Positions 1-10,700 of a stretch of 64,000 bases of DNA are shown here, one piece after another (positions within the stretch are counted from its first letter, which is position 1; the number at the start of each line of letters is the position of its first letter). Made by a program: the position numbers and the translations under genes. Below the pieces are notes generated by a model. It saw only the letters and a program-made list of their open reading frames with translations, was not told the origin of the DNA and made no database searches. Source of the stretch: Marsupella aquatica. Its lineage: Eukaryota; Marchantiophyta. The DNA lies in the NCBI GenBank assembly GCA_973895155.1, contig OZ316893.1:13330001-13394000 (forward strand), in the 5' to 3' direction.

Positions 1-1092
1 GAAACTTGGAATACAGAATACTGTACCAAGTAGGCTGCAAATCACTGATGATCAATGTCCATCCCATCTACAGTAAGGACAGGATGGAAAAGAAAAGAGG
101 CGGCCGCAGTTACTGCCGCAGACATCGCTGCAAAAAGTTGATTTAAACACGCGTGATGCGTAGGTCCATTTTGTGCGCTACTCCACCGTACACGACAGAC
201 TGACAGAGCGATTGTGGATATCGGAATGCGCGCAAGGGAAAGAGAATTATTACAGTGCTCATCATCGGACTCCTCAGAGAACTCTTGTTCCGTTGACTTG
301 AGAAACGCCGGTCATGAACTCTGTCGAGTCTGATGAAAATCTGAACTGGTCCGAACATGGGACGGCACGCTTCAATCACCCCACCTGTTGCTGACTCGCT
401 GGGTTTCGATGCTGTCGAATTCTGCCAGCAAAGTTTCCAAATTCGGTGATGGCAGCAGATTGGGACTTGGATGGACGACCTTACGGCAAACGTGACTCTG
501 TCGTTGCGAAGTTGTGCGACAAAGTTTTGAATATAAATGATTAATCCTGTTGTTCCACGTACAGGTGCTCATGTGACTTAATCACTCCATAATTAATTCC
601 CCTTTGATTCGATGCGAAGCTAGCGTGCAGTAGATTTTGTCATAATTTTACCCAATCCACCTAATCTTGGGGGAGTGGCCTTATCTACCTGGTGGGATCA
701 GAATATCAGATCATCAGAATGACACCCCTCTGAGTCGCTCAGCTACTCAGGATTATTGCGGACCTATATACTTCTGTTGGGATTTGTCTAAAAGACTAAA
801 AGGGTGAACGCTTGACGATTTGAACGGTATCGCACATCTCACAGGCGGGTACTGGGCAGTTGCGTCTTACCGTAACTCGTGCAGTCCATAAAGTTCCAGA
901 GTCCATACCCCGTAAGGTAGTTGTAGGATTACGACATGGTATGCCTAGTGTACTGCCCAATTGCCAAGCATGAAGCACTCACTGCTGTCGAAAGGAATTT
1001 GTACGCGCAGATCTCGATGATCAAATGGTCACCTGACTCCACTCCGCCCCATGAAAGCTTACCGAATTGAATCAGCTTTCGTACCGACCACG
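1..1092. other. Non-coding stretch
   Basis: Only short reading frames with no recognisable protein features occur here on either strand, and I see no clear repeat structure. It is probably intergenic DNA left of a small transposon. Confidence 0.5.
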
Positions 1093-1102
1093 CATGCCCG
1101 CT

Positions 1103-1261
1103 GAGAGATTTGTTTAGTGTGATTTCAAATGAAAATATTTTACTTAATTGGACCCTTGAAAGTTTAGGTCAGTCTATTCAAGGTAAATCAACCGTGTGGA
1201 TCACTCAAGGGTCCTATCAAGTAAAATATTTTTATTTGGGGTCCCACCAAGCAAATCTCTC
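1103..1261. mobile_element. Mutator-like MITE, 159 bp
   Basis: The two halves are long inverted repeats. The left end reads GAGAGATTTG...AAATATTTTACTTAAT and the reverse complement of the right end reads GAGAGATTTG...AAATATTTTACTTGAT. It is flanked by CATGCCCGCT at 1093-1102 and CATGCCCGTT at 1262-1271, a 10-bp duplication with one mismatch. Long terminal inverted repeats plus 9-11 bp target duplications are the Mutator-superfamily hallmark. No coding capacity. The terminal sequence resembles that of the element at 3007-4382. Confidence 0.8.
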
Positions 1262-1271
1262 CATGCCCGTT

Positions 1272-2994
1272 CTATGAAATACGTATATGCGATTGATGGG
1301 GCCGGCAGGCAATGCAAACTGGGGGGTGAAGCTACCCAATCTGTAGTACCCTTCGCAAAATCCCATGTCTAATTAGAAAGGGGAATTTCAAAGAAAGAAA
1401 CCGGAACTGGCGGTGAGATTTATTGTAAACGTCCGGAGCCATGATCAGAGTCGTTAGAATGTTGAAACCTGCTTACACGACACTCTCACAATTTTGCTAG
1501 TACCTATGACGTTGTTGTTACGTTGTTAGTCCATCAACCCAGATTCAAATTGTATCATACACGGCCCAGAAAGAATGAAGCTTGAAAGAAGGGTTTGGGG
1601 ATAATGATTTTGTGGGTATACGATATTATGGTATGCAATGTTCTGTGGTTGGTGAACTCGATTTGATTTCACTGTGATCCGTGATCAATTCGTAGACGCG
1701 ATGCGAGCGAATTAAGTGCGATTCCAAGGAAGCAATGATATCCCGATTGCAAATAACAAAGCAACAGCGAGACACTGACAAAAATAACACACAACAGAAC
1801 AGTCGAGGTCTCATAGTAAGAAAAATTTATCCAAAGTGTGAACACATGCCACGTGACAACAATGCACCGTTGTTGAAAGGCATAGTACACGATTTGCTAC
1901 GTTTTCAAGTGCATTCACCATTAGGGTGGATTGTGGAAGCAAATTGTGTGGTTTAGCAGCCCTGCCTTTGTTTTGCGGATTGTTTCCGAACCACAAACAA
2001 ATAATCTTCAAGACGTGGAGGCAGATTATGGCTTCAGAACTTCGCACGATCATGCTTAATTATGATCTTCTTTCCGGATGGATTTAAGCTGAATTTTCGA
2101 AGGGGAAAAAAGAGCCTCTCACCCACCTGACCTCTCATTGCAACGAAATTTCAGCCCGTCCATTCTGATGTCCATTTGTTTGCAACACCTTTTTTTGTAC
2201 ACAGAATACTACAGTAGTTAAGTGTTTGGTGAGAATGTCATTGTACTGCCTGGACATCGAGAAACAGCCTGGTAAAATCTGGAAGCCCATCAATCTACAG
2301 CTCAGTAGGAAGCCTACCGTATCAGGCAGGAGTCAGGATGGACAGATAGGTTCAAGATAAGACCTAAAGCACAATGGATGTCAGGTATGTCCGTGAGACA
2401 CCAGCCATGGCTAGCCACTCTGTCCGAATGCACTCCAAATGCAGAAGCTCCGTGCCCCAACAGTTTCATTTCCAGAACTCTAAACATTATGATTGTGTAT
2501 GATCCACAGAAGACCCCTGAATACGAGACAAGGCATTTTCATAATGAGCTCAAATGAATCATCAAAGCCCAAACCTGAGGACCTTAGCGACTGTAGGTAA
2601 GGGCTCGTTGTCTGTTGACAGTACGCGACAATGATTGTCTCTGGATTCACATTCTTTCGTTGGCCACGATCCATTCTTTGCAGGATGATCCTGAAGCTCT
2701 CTTCCTTACAAACTACTCGATCACGTTCTTTGTATTTCTTCATCTAGAGGAAATAATCGTCACGCTCTTTCCACTCCTTTCCACAGAAGTCTTCAATTTC
2801 AGAAATCTGGCACCAATTTCAGAAGGTGCAGCTTTTGGGAATACCCTACAGCCATAGAGATTTTGTAGTCTGTCATCAACTCTCTGCTGTGTTCTTCGTG
2901 CCTGAATCTGACTGGACCTGTGAAAGATTCTGAGTACTGTACGTGAGAGCTTAAACTAATCAATTTTCTCATTCTCGAAAAAGTTCTGAAGACT
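1272..2994. other. Non-coding stretch
   Basis: Reading frames are short and overlap on opposite strands without recognisable domains. No repeat, RNA gene or transposon end was seen. Confidence 0.45.
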
Positions 2995-3006
2995 CATGAA
3001 AGTGGA

Positions 3007-4382
3007 GAGATATATTTAGTGGACCTCCAAATGCAACTTGTTTTCCTAATGGACCAAAAGTTGCACACGCCCTCCCAATGGACCTCTGGGCCCACCAGAG
3101 GTGCCATTTCGTGTGAGATGTTCTTCTAACACATTGTGCAGTTCTTATAACGCGGGATTGTCACTATAAAACGCAGCATGTTTTACTGTTCTTCAGTGTC
3201 CGACCGCATCGCCGAACACGGTCGACTACGATCGCAGTTCCGAGTGAATCAATGTATCCCACAATGTATACATTGACCACAATGTATACAAACATGAACC
3301 GTCACTTTGGGGGGGGCGTTTTCATAAAGTTGGAGGGACAATTTTTTTTCCTTAGTGTGAAATCCGAATACAACTTGCAAAGTGTATACATGACAAGTCA
3401 TATCTATGTGTTGTAATACAATAGGTTTTGTCCATTTGGTCAGGCTTCGGAGGGGGATGTCTTCGTAAAGTCAGAGTGACAAAGTTTTTGTCTAAGTGTG
3501 AAATCTAAATACAGCGTGCAAAGTGTATACATGACAAATCATATTTCTATGTTGAAATACATTAGGTTTTGCCCATTTGAGCAGGCTTCGACAGGGAAAG
3601 AGGGGCATCTTCGTAAAGTCAGAGGGACAAATTTTTTCCTAAGTGTGAAAATCCGAATACAACGTGCAAAGTGTATACATGACAAATCATATTTTTGTGT
3701 TTTAATATGATAAGTTTTGTCCATTTGGGAAGGCTTCGACAAGGGGGTGTCTTCGTCGTAAAGTCAGGGGAAATGTGCATACAACATGCATATTGTATGC
3801 AAGACACACATTTATCGTTCTATGTTGAACAGGTTTTGGTTTTGTTGATTATAGCAAGCCTTATTGCCTGTATGTAAGGCAAGGGAATCCTAACTTTGTT
3901 TAGGTGCAATCTTTGAATACAGTGTCCACTGTGTATCCAAAGCAGACGCAACCTAGAAGCAAAGTAGACACAACCTAGAATCGCGACGTGTCATTGCATG
4001 CGTAGAGTAAATACATTGACCATGTTGTATTCTTCCGATTGTTCTAGATTGCGGCTATTGTAGTTTGAATACAATAGCTATATTGTATTCACAAAAACTA
4101 GGAAGCCATCATGTTGCCGCGCTCGATTGCGACCAGGGCTACGACGCTTGTGGACTGCGACGTTATCAACGGCCTACTACACATGACCAACCACGGTGTC
4201 CACAGGGTATATAGTGGACCTGAACTGTGGCAAGGTGTTTCATAAGAACATGCTTGTACGGAGTTGGCCCGGGGGTCCATTGGGAGAGAATCTAAACATT
4301 GGGGTCCACTGGGAGGGCGTGTGCAACTTTTGGTCCATTAAGAGAAAAAGTTGCATTTGGAGGTCCACTAAGTATATATCTC
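3007..4382. mobile_element. Non-autonomous Mutator-like element, 1.38 kb
   Basis: The ends are imperfect inverted repeats of about 90-130 bp: 3007-3095 starts GAGATATATTTAGTGGACC, and the reverse complement of 4250-4382 starts GAGATATATACTTAGTGG. Both then share AATGGACCAAAAGTTGCACA and the following GCCCTCCCA. Identical CATGAAAGTGGA copies flank it at 2995-3006 and 4383-4394, a 10-12 bp target duplication. The right repeat has an extra ~30-bp internal unit. No transposase is encoded; the interior holds a tandem array. A perfect target duplication and a strong end match suggest a fairly young insertion. Confidence 0.82.
3303..3835. repeat. Tandem array, about 4 x ~142 bp
   Basis: Four degenerate units each carry CTTCGTAAAGTCAGAGGGAC-like, AAGTGTGAAATC, GCAAAGTGTATACATGACAA and TTTTGTCCATTTG blocks. 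The anchor AGGCTTCG recurs at 3442, 3583 and 3731, giving periods of 141 and 148 bp; the first unit lacks it. The array lies wholly inside the Mutator-like element. Confidence 0.8.
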
Positions 4383-4394
4383 CATGAAAGTGGA

Positions 4395-5515
4395 ATCTAG
4401 AGAGGAAAGATAGTTATAATTATTTTGTTCCATGATTAGAGTTGGCGGGTAATCTGGAAACCGAAGTTGATGCTTGGCTAGATCAAATTGTTTGACTTCA
4501 ACACTCGGATAGAATAAACATTATTTCACACCCAAAAGGTCATATAGTATAAATGTGTGATTAAAGCTCCAATTGGAGGACGGTAAGTCTGAAAAATTGG
4601 TGAATACAACACATCACTCCATAAATTCTTAATCATTCGATTTGCATGATTAGAGTATCCAGATTATTTTCATGTGTGAAGGCTAGAGTGGAACAAAAGT
4701 GAAGATTCTTGTGAGATTGTATGCTTGGATGTTAGGTACATGCACACAAATGTGCAATTTTTCACACCATCAGGTCTTACATGATCAGAGCATATCAAGT
4801 GTTGTAAATAAAAATAATGTCCATGCATAATTAGTGTGTAAAGTAGATCATCCATGCTAGGACATTATTCAATTAGACTCATGCCTTGGTGCCCCATCCC
4901 TGTTAAGCCCATACATGTAAACACATTTAGGCATGCACGGTTAACTATTTGATTGGATTCTCTTTTCTTTTCTCCTTGCTTACATTGATCTGAAAGGTAC
5001 ATAAGAAAGAAAAGAAAACAAGGAGAAAAGGAGAAAAGGTTTGCCATGCACCCCCACATTGCAATGATCATTGCAAACCATTCCACGGCCATTAAAAATT
5101 GAAAAACTACATTTAAATACTTCTTCAAAACTTCAATATTTTGAGGCAAAAAGAAAATAGAAAAATTATACTAGTTGGTTAGGTGGTTGATTTGAGAATA
5201 TCATCTGCCTTGTACTACTGAAAGTGAAAAAATCAGGCATGTGCATCCACTTTGCCAGGGTGATTAGGCTAGATATGGCTATGGTACACGCAACCAGGAG
5301 AACATACCAAAGAACCTTGAAATCAGGTTGGATAAGAGCATTAGTATCAACTTATCAGGCGTCTTTGTGGGCAACACTCTTAACTAAGGGAGGAATTACA
5401 AGAACTTGGGGGCAACCATTCCATTGTTTTCTATGTGTTCTGCAATCCTGGCCGTTCATATGTAAGAACAAGCCACACTTCACTTTACATGAAATTTGGG
5501 CCACTACCCAGCCTA
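4395..5515. other. Non-coding stretch before copia copy 1
   Basis: It includes T- and A-rich runs near 4960-5040. A 125-codon open frame at 5224-5601 runs into the LTR and has no recognisable domain. The segment 5516-5520 (GTCAT) is the target duplicated by the copia insertion. Confidence 0.5.
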
Positions 5516-5520
5516 GTCAT

Positions 5521-5977
5521 TGTTGGGTATTTACTCTTACGTCTAGGTTAGGTATGACGTGGTTGGTACAACAACGTGGGTTGGTACAACTACGTGGTTA
5601 GGTACAACTACGTGATTAGGTACAACTATGTGGTTAGGTACAACTACGTGATTAGGTACAACTATGTGGTTAGGTACAACTACGTGATTAGGTACAACTA
5701 TGTGGTTAGGTACAACTAAGTTGCACACTATATCATAAGAGGCATGTGTGCTTGGAGAGGTAGAACCAAGGCTCATTGTTATGGAGCCACTTGAGAGATA
5801 GGGAAAGCTTACACTGTGGAGACTCGGTATAGCCGACGGGCTTAGAGTTCAGTAAAGCTCTCTTGTGTGTTCCCGTGGACGTAGCCTCAAGGAGGTGAAC
5901 CACGTATCTCTTGTGTCGACTATTGTGCGTTGGATGGTTCATGGGCTTGCCGTTGCGATCGTCGTCTATGCTCAACA
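5521..5977 (+). repeat. 5' LTR, copia copy 1
   Basis: It runs from TGTTGGGTATT to GCTCAACA. U3 holds an 18-bp repeat array. A TATA-like CTATATCATAAG lies near 5729-5740. Near the 3' side is the block GTGGACGTAGCC...GGTGAACCACGTA, which recurs in the unrelated LTRs of this window. Marker bases (GGGAAAGCTT, GTGGACGTAG) match its own 3' LTR and differ from copy 2. Confidence 0.95.
5551..5720 (+). promoter_or_regulatory. U3 array of 18-bp units (ACGTG and TTAGGT motifs)
   Basis: Alternating 18-mers of the form TACGTGATTAGGTACAAC and TATGTGGTTAGGTACAAC are repeated about eight times; copy 2 has two fewer. Each contains ACGTG or ATGTG (ACGT is the bZIP G-box/ABRE core) and GTTAGGT or ATTAGGT, whose complement ACCTAAC matches MYB AC-elements. 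Repeated U3 boxes act as inducible enhancers in tobacco Tnt1 and Tto1. An enhancer role here is inferred from that parallel. Confidence 0.6.
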
Positions 5978-5979
5978 AT

Positions 5980-5991
5980 TGGTATCAGAGC
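5980..5991 (+). other. Primer binding site (initiator Met tRNA)
   Basis: TGGTATCAGAGC starts three bases past the LTR end. It is the standard complement of the plant initiator-Met tRNA 3' end used to prime minus-strand synthesis in copia elements. Confidence 0.95.
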
Positions 5992-6683
5992 ATGCTTGGG
6001 AGGTGACGTGTGTTCGTGACGGGATTTCATGACGGTTTTTCCAGCGTTGAGTGTTGGTGGATTTTCCAGAGTTCCATCGCATGGAACTTGGAGTTTATGG
6101 GCTCAACGGATAGATCAGGGCAAGAGCTTTCTAACGGTGTGAAGAAATCGTTGAACGGAGCTCGTGGTGCAGAGAGATCTAAGTTTTCGTCGTTCTGGAT
6201 TTTGTGAAGAAAGTTGGCAATCGACTCGGAGGGAGAAGCGTCAAGTGTTTTGACTCAACGGAGAGATTGAGGCAAGACGATTGTTTTTGAGTCCGGGATT
6301 GGCTCTTTGATGCAAAGAGGAAGGCTAAGCAAAATCAATTACCTTGTTGGACTTGGTGACGGCACCAAGTGCAATTGATCAACATTCGTTGTTGACAAGT
6401 GAGGTCGTAGCCATTGAAGTTGGCAATGCAGCGCACCAATCACATCGCAATTCCGACAACGGGTTGTACTTGGTATTTCGGTTATTCCCTGAGGTGGTCA
6501 AAACGGGGGAGTTTCCCAAGGTTTTACCCACCTCGACCGAAATTTGAATAACTTTTCCGTCAAATTTCAATTTTGATTTTGGTTTTCAGTATTGGACTCC
6601 TAGCTTTGTGGGCTACGCGGCGGTGTTGAGTTTCGAGTTTTTTGAGAAGTTGTGAAAAACAATATTTTTTGTGACTTTCTCAT

Positions 6684-7718
6684 ATGAGTGATTCGGAGGA
6701 GTTTTTCGAAGACGTGGAACTTGAAGCACGAGGATCACCGTGGAGGTTTCAGGGGCAGAGAGAGGAGCAGGAGGAAGAGCACGTGACACCGATACCATCA
6801 CCGGTGCGGCGTGTGGTGGAGGAAGCAGTACTACTACCGGAGCTCACGGTAAAGAAGAAGATGGGGACTTTCAAGCTTGGGGGACCCAAGTATGAAGTGA
6901 CAAAGTATGATGGGCGCTCTGACTACTTGCTATGGGAGAAGCAGGTGAAGGGAGTGCTTTATGCGTCAGGGATGGGCCAACTGCTGAGCCCTCGTGAAGA
7001 CGATGTTGATGAGAAACAATGGGACCGCATGCAGGAGCAGGGAGTGTGGTGTGTTACACTCTATCTCATGCCTCCCATCATCAAGCAGTTAGGTGCACAT
7101 AAGGATTGCATGTCCTTGTTTGCGGAATTGCAGAGCAAGTATCACCGCAAGGAGTTGTCGAACCGGCTCTACACTTCCTACAAACTGATGAGTTTCAGGA
7201 TGAAGGAATCTGGTACGAAGTTGCAAGACCATGTGGATGCTTTCAACGACATGGTCGTTGACTTGGAAAACCTTGGGGAGACTTTGAATGATGAGACGAA
7301 GGCTCTGCAGCTTCTTAGTTCATTGCCTCCATCTTACCAGTCCCTATCACGAGTGTTGTTGCATCGTGATAGGGATACCATTTCATACAATGACGTGGTA
7401 AGTTCTCTGCTTAGTGATGATCTTCAGCAGAAGATGCACATCACGTCACAGCCTTCATCATCTGGTGCTGCCCTCAATGTTAACCGTGGGAGGAGTATGC
7501 AGCGACCAACTGGGGACCGTAGAACCCAGTTTAGATCTAAATCCAGATCTAAGTCCAAGGGTAAATCCCCTCAGAGGAGGCAGGTGACATGTTGGAAGTG
7601 CAACCAAGTTGGACACTTCAAGCGAGACTGTAAGGGAAAGGCAGCGGAAACTTCATCGGCAAATGTGGCTAGGGCTGATGGAGAAGCTGATTTACTCAAT
7701 GATGAGTATGTTTTATGA
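6684..7718 (+). CDS. gag: Copia Gag polyprotein, copy 1
   Basis: 344 codons from ATG to UGA encode the nucleocapsid and capsid protein that packages element RNA. The acidic N-terminus (residues 1-60) is followed by a copia Gag domain containing the YDGRSDYLLWEKQVKG segment near residue 75. A basic Ser/Arg/Lys tract sits near residues 280-300, and a CCHC zinc knuckle CWKCNQVGHFKRDC at residues 303-316. The reading frame continues into pol after the UGA with no shift. Compared with copy 2 there are two substitutions (Trp for Arg near residue 20, Ala for Thr just after the knuckle). The start has no competing upstream in-frame ATG before the leader. Confidence 0.93.
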   Translation: MSDSEEFFEDVELEARGSPWRFQGQREEQEEEHVTPIPSPVRRVVEEAVLLPELTVKKKMGTFKLGGPKYEVTKYDGRSDYLLWEKQVKGVLYASGMGQLLSPREDDVDEKQWDRMQEQGVWCVTLYLMPPIIKQLGAHKDCMSLFAELQSKYHRKELSNRLYTSYKLMSFRMKESGTKLQDHVDAFNDMVVDLENLGETLNDETKALQLLSSLPPSYQSLSRVLLHRDRDTISYNDVVSSLLSDDLQQKMHITSQPSSSGAALNVNRGRSMQRPTGDRRTQFRSKSRSKSKGKSPQRRQVTCWKCNQVGHFKRDCKGKAAETSSANVARADGEADLLNDEYVL

Positions 7719-7750
7719 AGCCGGGGGTATGCCCTGTGCACGTCATCTAG
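7706..7750 (+). other. gag-pol junction: in-frame UGA inside a 45-nt GT...AG segment
   Basis: The gag UGA is at 7716-7718. The same frame stays open from 7719 into protease, with no ATG before the protease motif. The stop lies in a segment that starts GTATGT at 7706 and ends CATCTAG at 7750. It is 45 nt (15 codons) long, so excision would remove the stop and keep frame. A short GGG-UAUG-CCC hairpin can form just after the stop. Readthrough or mini-intron splicing are both inferences; 45 nt is shorter than usual plant introns. Copy 2 has the same segment at 36137-36181. Confidence 0.6.
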
Positions 7751-10700
7751 GAGAGCAGATGATGTGTGGATTCTTGATTGTGCTTGCTCTTTTCATATTT
7801 GTTACATTCGTGAGTTTTTCAGTTCTTACTCTGTTTCAAACGGTTCAGTTCTGATGGGAAATGATCACTCCTGTCAAATTGAGGGAATTGGGTCTGTGAA
7901 GATTCAAATGTTTGATGGCGCTGTGCGCATAGTGTCCGGAGTCAGGTATGTACCTGGCATGCGTAAGAATCTGATTTCACTCGGTGTGTTGGATTCAAAT
8001 GGTCATCAATGGAGCGTTATTGATGGTGAACTTCAAGTCAGGTCGGGAGAGATAGTGATTTTGAAAGGGAGTAGACAAAAGAATTTGTATGTGTTACAGG
8101 GCAATACTGTATGTGGAGAGGCCAATGTAACCAAGTCTCACGAGGAGATGACTCAACTGTGGCATTCACGGCTAGGCCACATGAGTGAGAAGGGTTTGGC
8201 TATCTTACGGAAGAATGGACTCATTTCTGATTTGCAATCTTGTAAATTAGAGTTTTGTGAGCATTGCATTCTTGGAAAGCAGCATCGTCGTGCTTTTGGT
8301 GTTGGAACTCATCGTTCCAAAGCGGTTCTTGAGTACATACATAGTGACGTGTGGGGTCCATCCCCGACTCCCTCACACTCTGGAAAGTTGTACTATGTAT
8401 CATTTATTGATGATTACTCAAGATTTGTGTGGATTTATTTCATGACGCATAAGTCTGATGTCTTGTCCATTTTTAAGAAGTGGAAGGCCCAGGTGGAGAA
8501 TCAGACTGGAAACACGATCAAGTGTTTGGATACAAGGGTGAAGAGTCTGAGGTCAGACAACGGCGGGGAGTACACTTCAATGGAATTTGAAGAGTACTGT
8601 TCAGAACAGGGGATAACTCGCCATCTCACCACAGTTTATACTCCGCAGCAGAATGGTGTCGCTGAGAGGCTCAATCGGACACTGTTGGAGCGGTCACGGA
8701 GTATGTTGAGCCAATCAAGTTTACCACAAGAATTTTGGGCAGAAGCTGTCAATACCGCAGCTTATTTGGTAAATCTTTCTCCTTCTAGTGCTATCAATTT
8801 CAAAACGCCGTTTGAGATGCGCTATAAGCGGCAAGCAGACTATCATGGCTTGGTAATTTTTGGAAGTGATGCATATGCTCTCACACCAAAGCAGAATAGG
8901 ACCAAGTTGGATCCTACCTCCAGGAAATGTGTTTTTCTTGGGTACCAGAGTGGTGTGAAAACCTATAGGCTATGGGATCCTATTGCCTGTAAGCTCGTTG
9001 TCAGTAGGGATGTTTCCTTCAATGAATCCAGATTATTGAAGGAGGGGGCGAATACTCAGGTCTCCCGTACTGACAAAGGAAAATCTCCTATCCCGGATCT
9101 CGTTGAGGGGGAGATTGGTTATGAGGTGCATGACCGGAGAGAAGGAGTTGCTCCAATTATGGAGCTGGTTCCTGTGCCAGAGGAACCAGAGGAGTTTGTT
9201 GATGCTGGTGAGCAACAAGTGGATGCTGTTGAGCTTCAAATTGTACCAGCACACGCAGATCAACCGGAGTCATCGGCTAGAAGAACATCTGGTCGCACTG
9301 TACGCGCTCCATCAAGGTATGGACAGTGGGTTGATTCATCTCAACTGCAAGAGGATGATTTTACAGCTGATGATGAGGGTGATGCGTTAATTTTGGAAGA
9401 AGGAGAACCTTCTTCATTTCATGAGGCAAGTGCTTCAAAAGAGAAGCAGAAGTGGACTGCAGCAATGCAAACGGAGATGCAGTCACTAAAGGACAACAAA
9501 ACTTGGGAGCTTGTTAAGCTGCCTAAGGGTCAGCAAGTGGTGGACAGCAAGTGGATTTACAAGCTGAAGGATAATTCCATAGGAGGTGGATCGAAGGTCT
9601 ACAAGGCTAGATTGGTAGCAAAGGGATTCACACAAGAGAAAGGTGTGGATTACAATGAGGTCTTCTCACCAGTTGCTAAGTACTCTACAATACGACTATT
9701 GTGTGTACTTGTTGTAATGTTTGGTCTGCTCCTAGATCAGATGGATGTTGTCATAGCTTTCCTCTATGGCACATTGGAAGAGGTGATCTTCATGAGACAA
9801 CCGCTAGGTTTTGTGAAGAGAGGACAGGAGGAATTGGTTTGCAGATTGCTGAAATCCTTGTATGGGTTGAAGCAGTCACCAAGACAGTGGAACAAGCGGT
9901 TTGACGATTGGATTCGGTCACAAGGTTTTCACAGAAGTGTATTTGACCCTTGTGTGTATTTGAAACCGGTGAAGAATGTTGTCTTTGGGTTCATTGTTTT
10001 AGTACTTTATGTGGATGACATGCTAATTGCAGCCAAGGATAGGTCTGAGATTGTTAAGCTCAAGGCACTGCTTAGTGCAGAGTTTAAGATGAAGGACTTA
10101 GGGCCAGCTAAGAGGATTTTGGGTATGGAGATCACTAGGGACTTGGAGGCTGGCAAGCTATGGTTGACGCAAAGCAGTTATGCGAGGAAGGTAATTGCAA
10201 GGTTCAACATGGAGAATAGCAAGCCAGTAAGTACCCCGTTGGCTCCACACTTCAAGTTATCATCAGCGTTCTGTCCTACGGATGACACAGAGAAGGGGTT
10301 GATGTCAAAGGTTCCATATGACAAGGCAGTGGGGAGTCTCATGTATTTGATGACTTGCACTAGACCTGATCTTGCCATGGCTATGGGCAAGGTGAGCAGG
10401 TACATGTCGAATCCAGGGAAGGTACACTGGGAAGCAGTGAAGTGGATTATCAGGTACTTGAAGGGTACCGTGGATCATGGTCTTTTATTTGATGCGAATG
10501 CAAAGAATGCTAGATCATTGATTGGCTATGTAGATTCTGACTATGGACAAGATTTGGACCGAAGGAGATCAACAACAGGATACGTGTTCACACTTGGCGG
10601 TGGATGCATAAGTTGGAGGTCTACTTTGCAGAAGTGTATTGCTCAGTCTACTACAGAAGCGGAGTATGTTGCAGCTGCGGAAGCAGCAAAGGAAGCGATT

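Noticed and set aside
5543-5776. Reverse-strand frame encoding repeated VVPNH peptides in the LTR
   Set aside because: It is only the translation of the 18-bp U3 array and recurs in every LTR; no independent coding evidence.
7716-7718. UGA repaired to CGA by U-to-C RNA editing
   Set aside because: Such editing is known in organelles of some non-seed plants. A nuclear retrotransposon transcript is not expected to be edited, and nothing in the sequence supports it.
9701-9904. Overlapping frames inside gag-pol (both strands)
   Set aside because: They are shadows of the conserved polyprotein in other frames and lack start or domain support.
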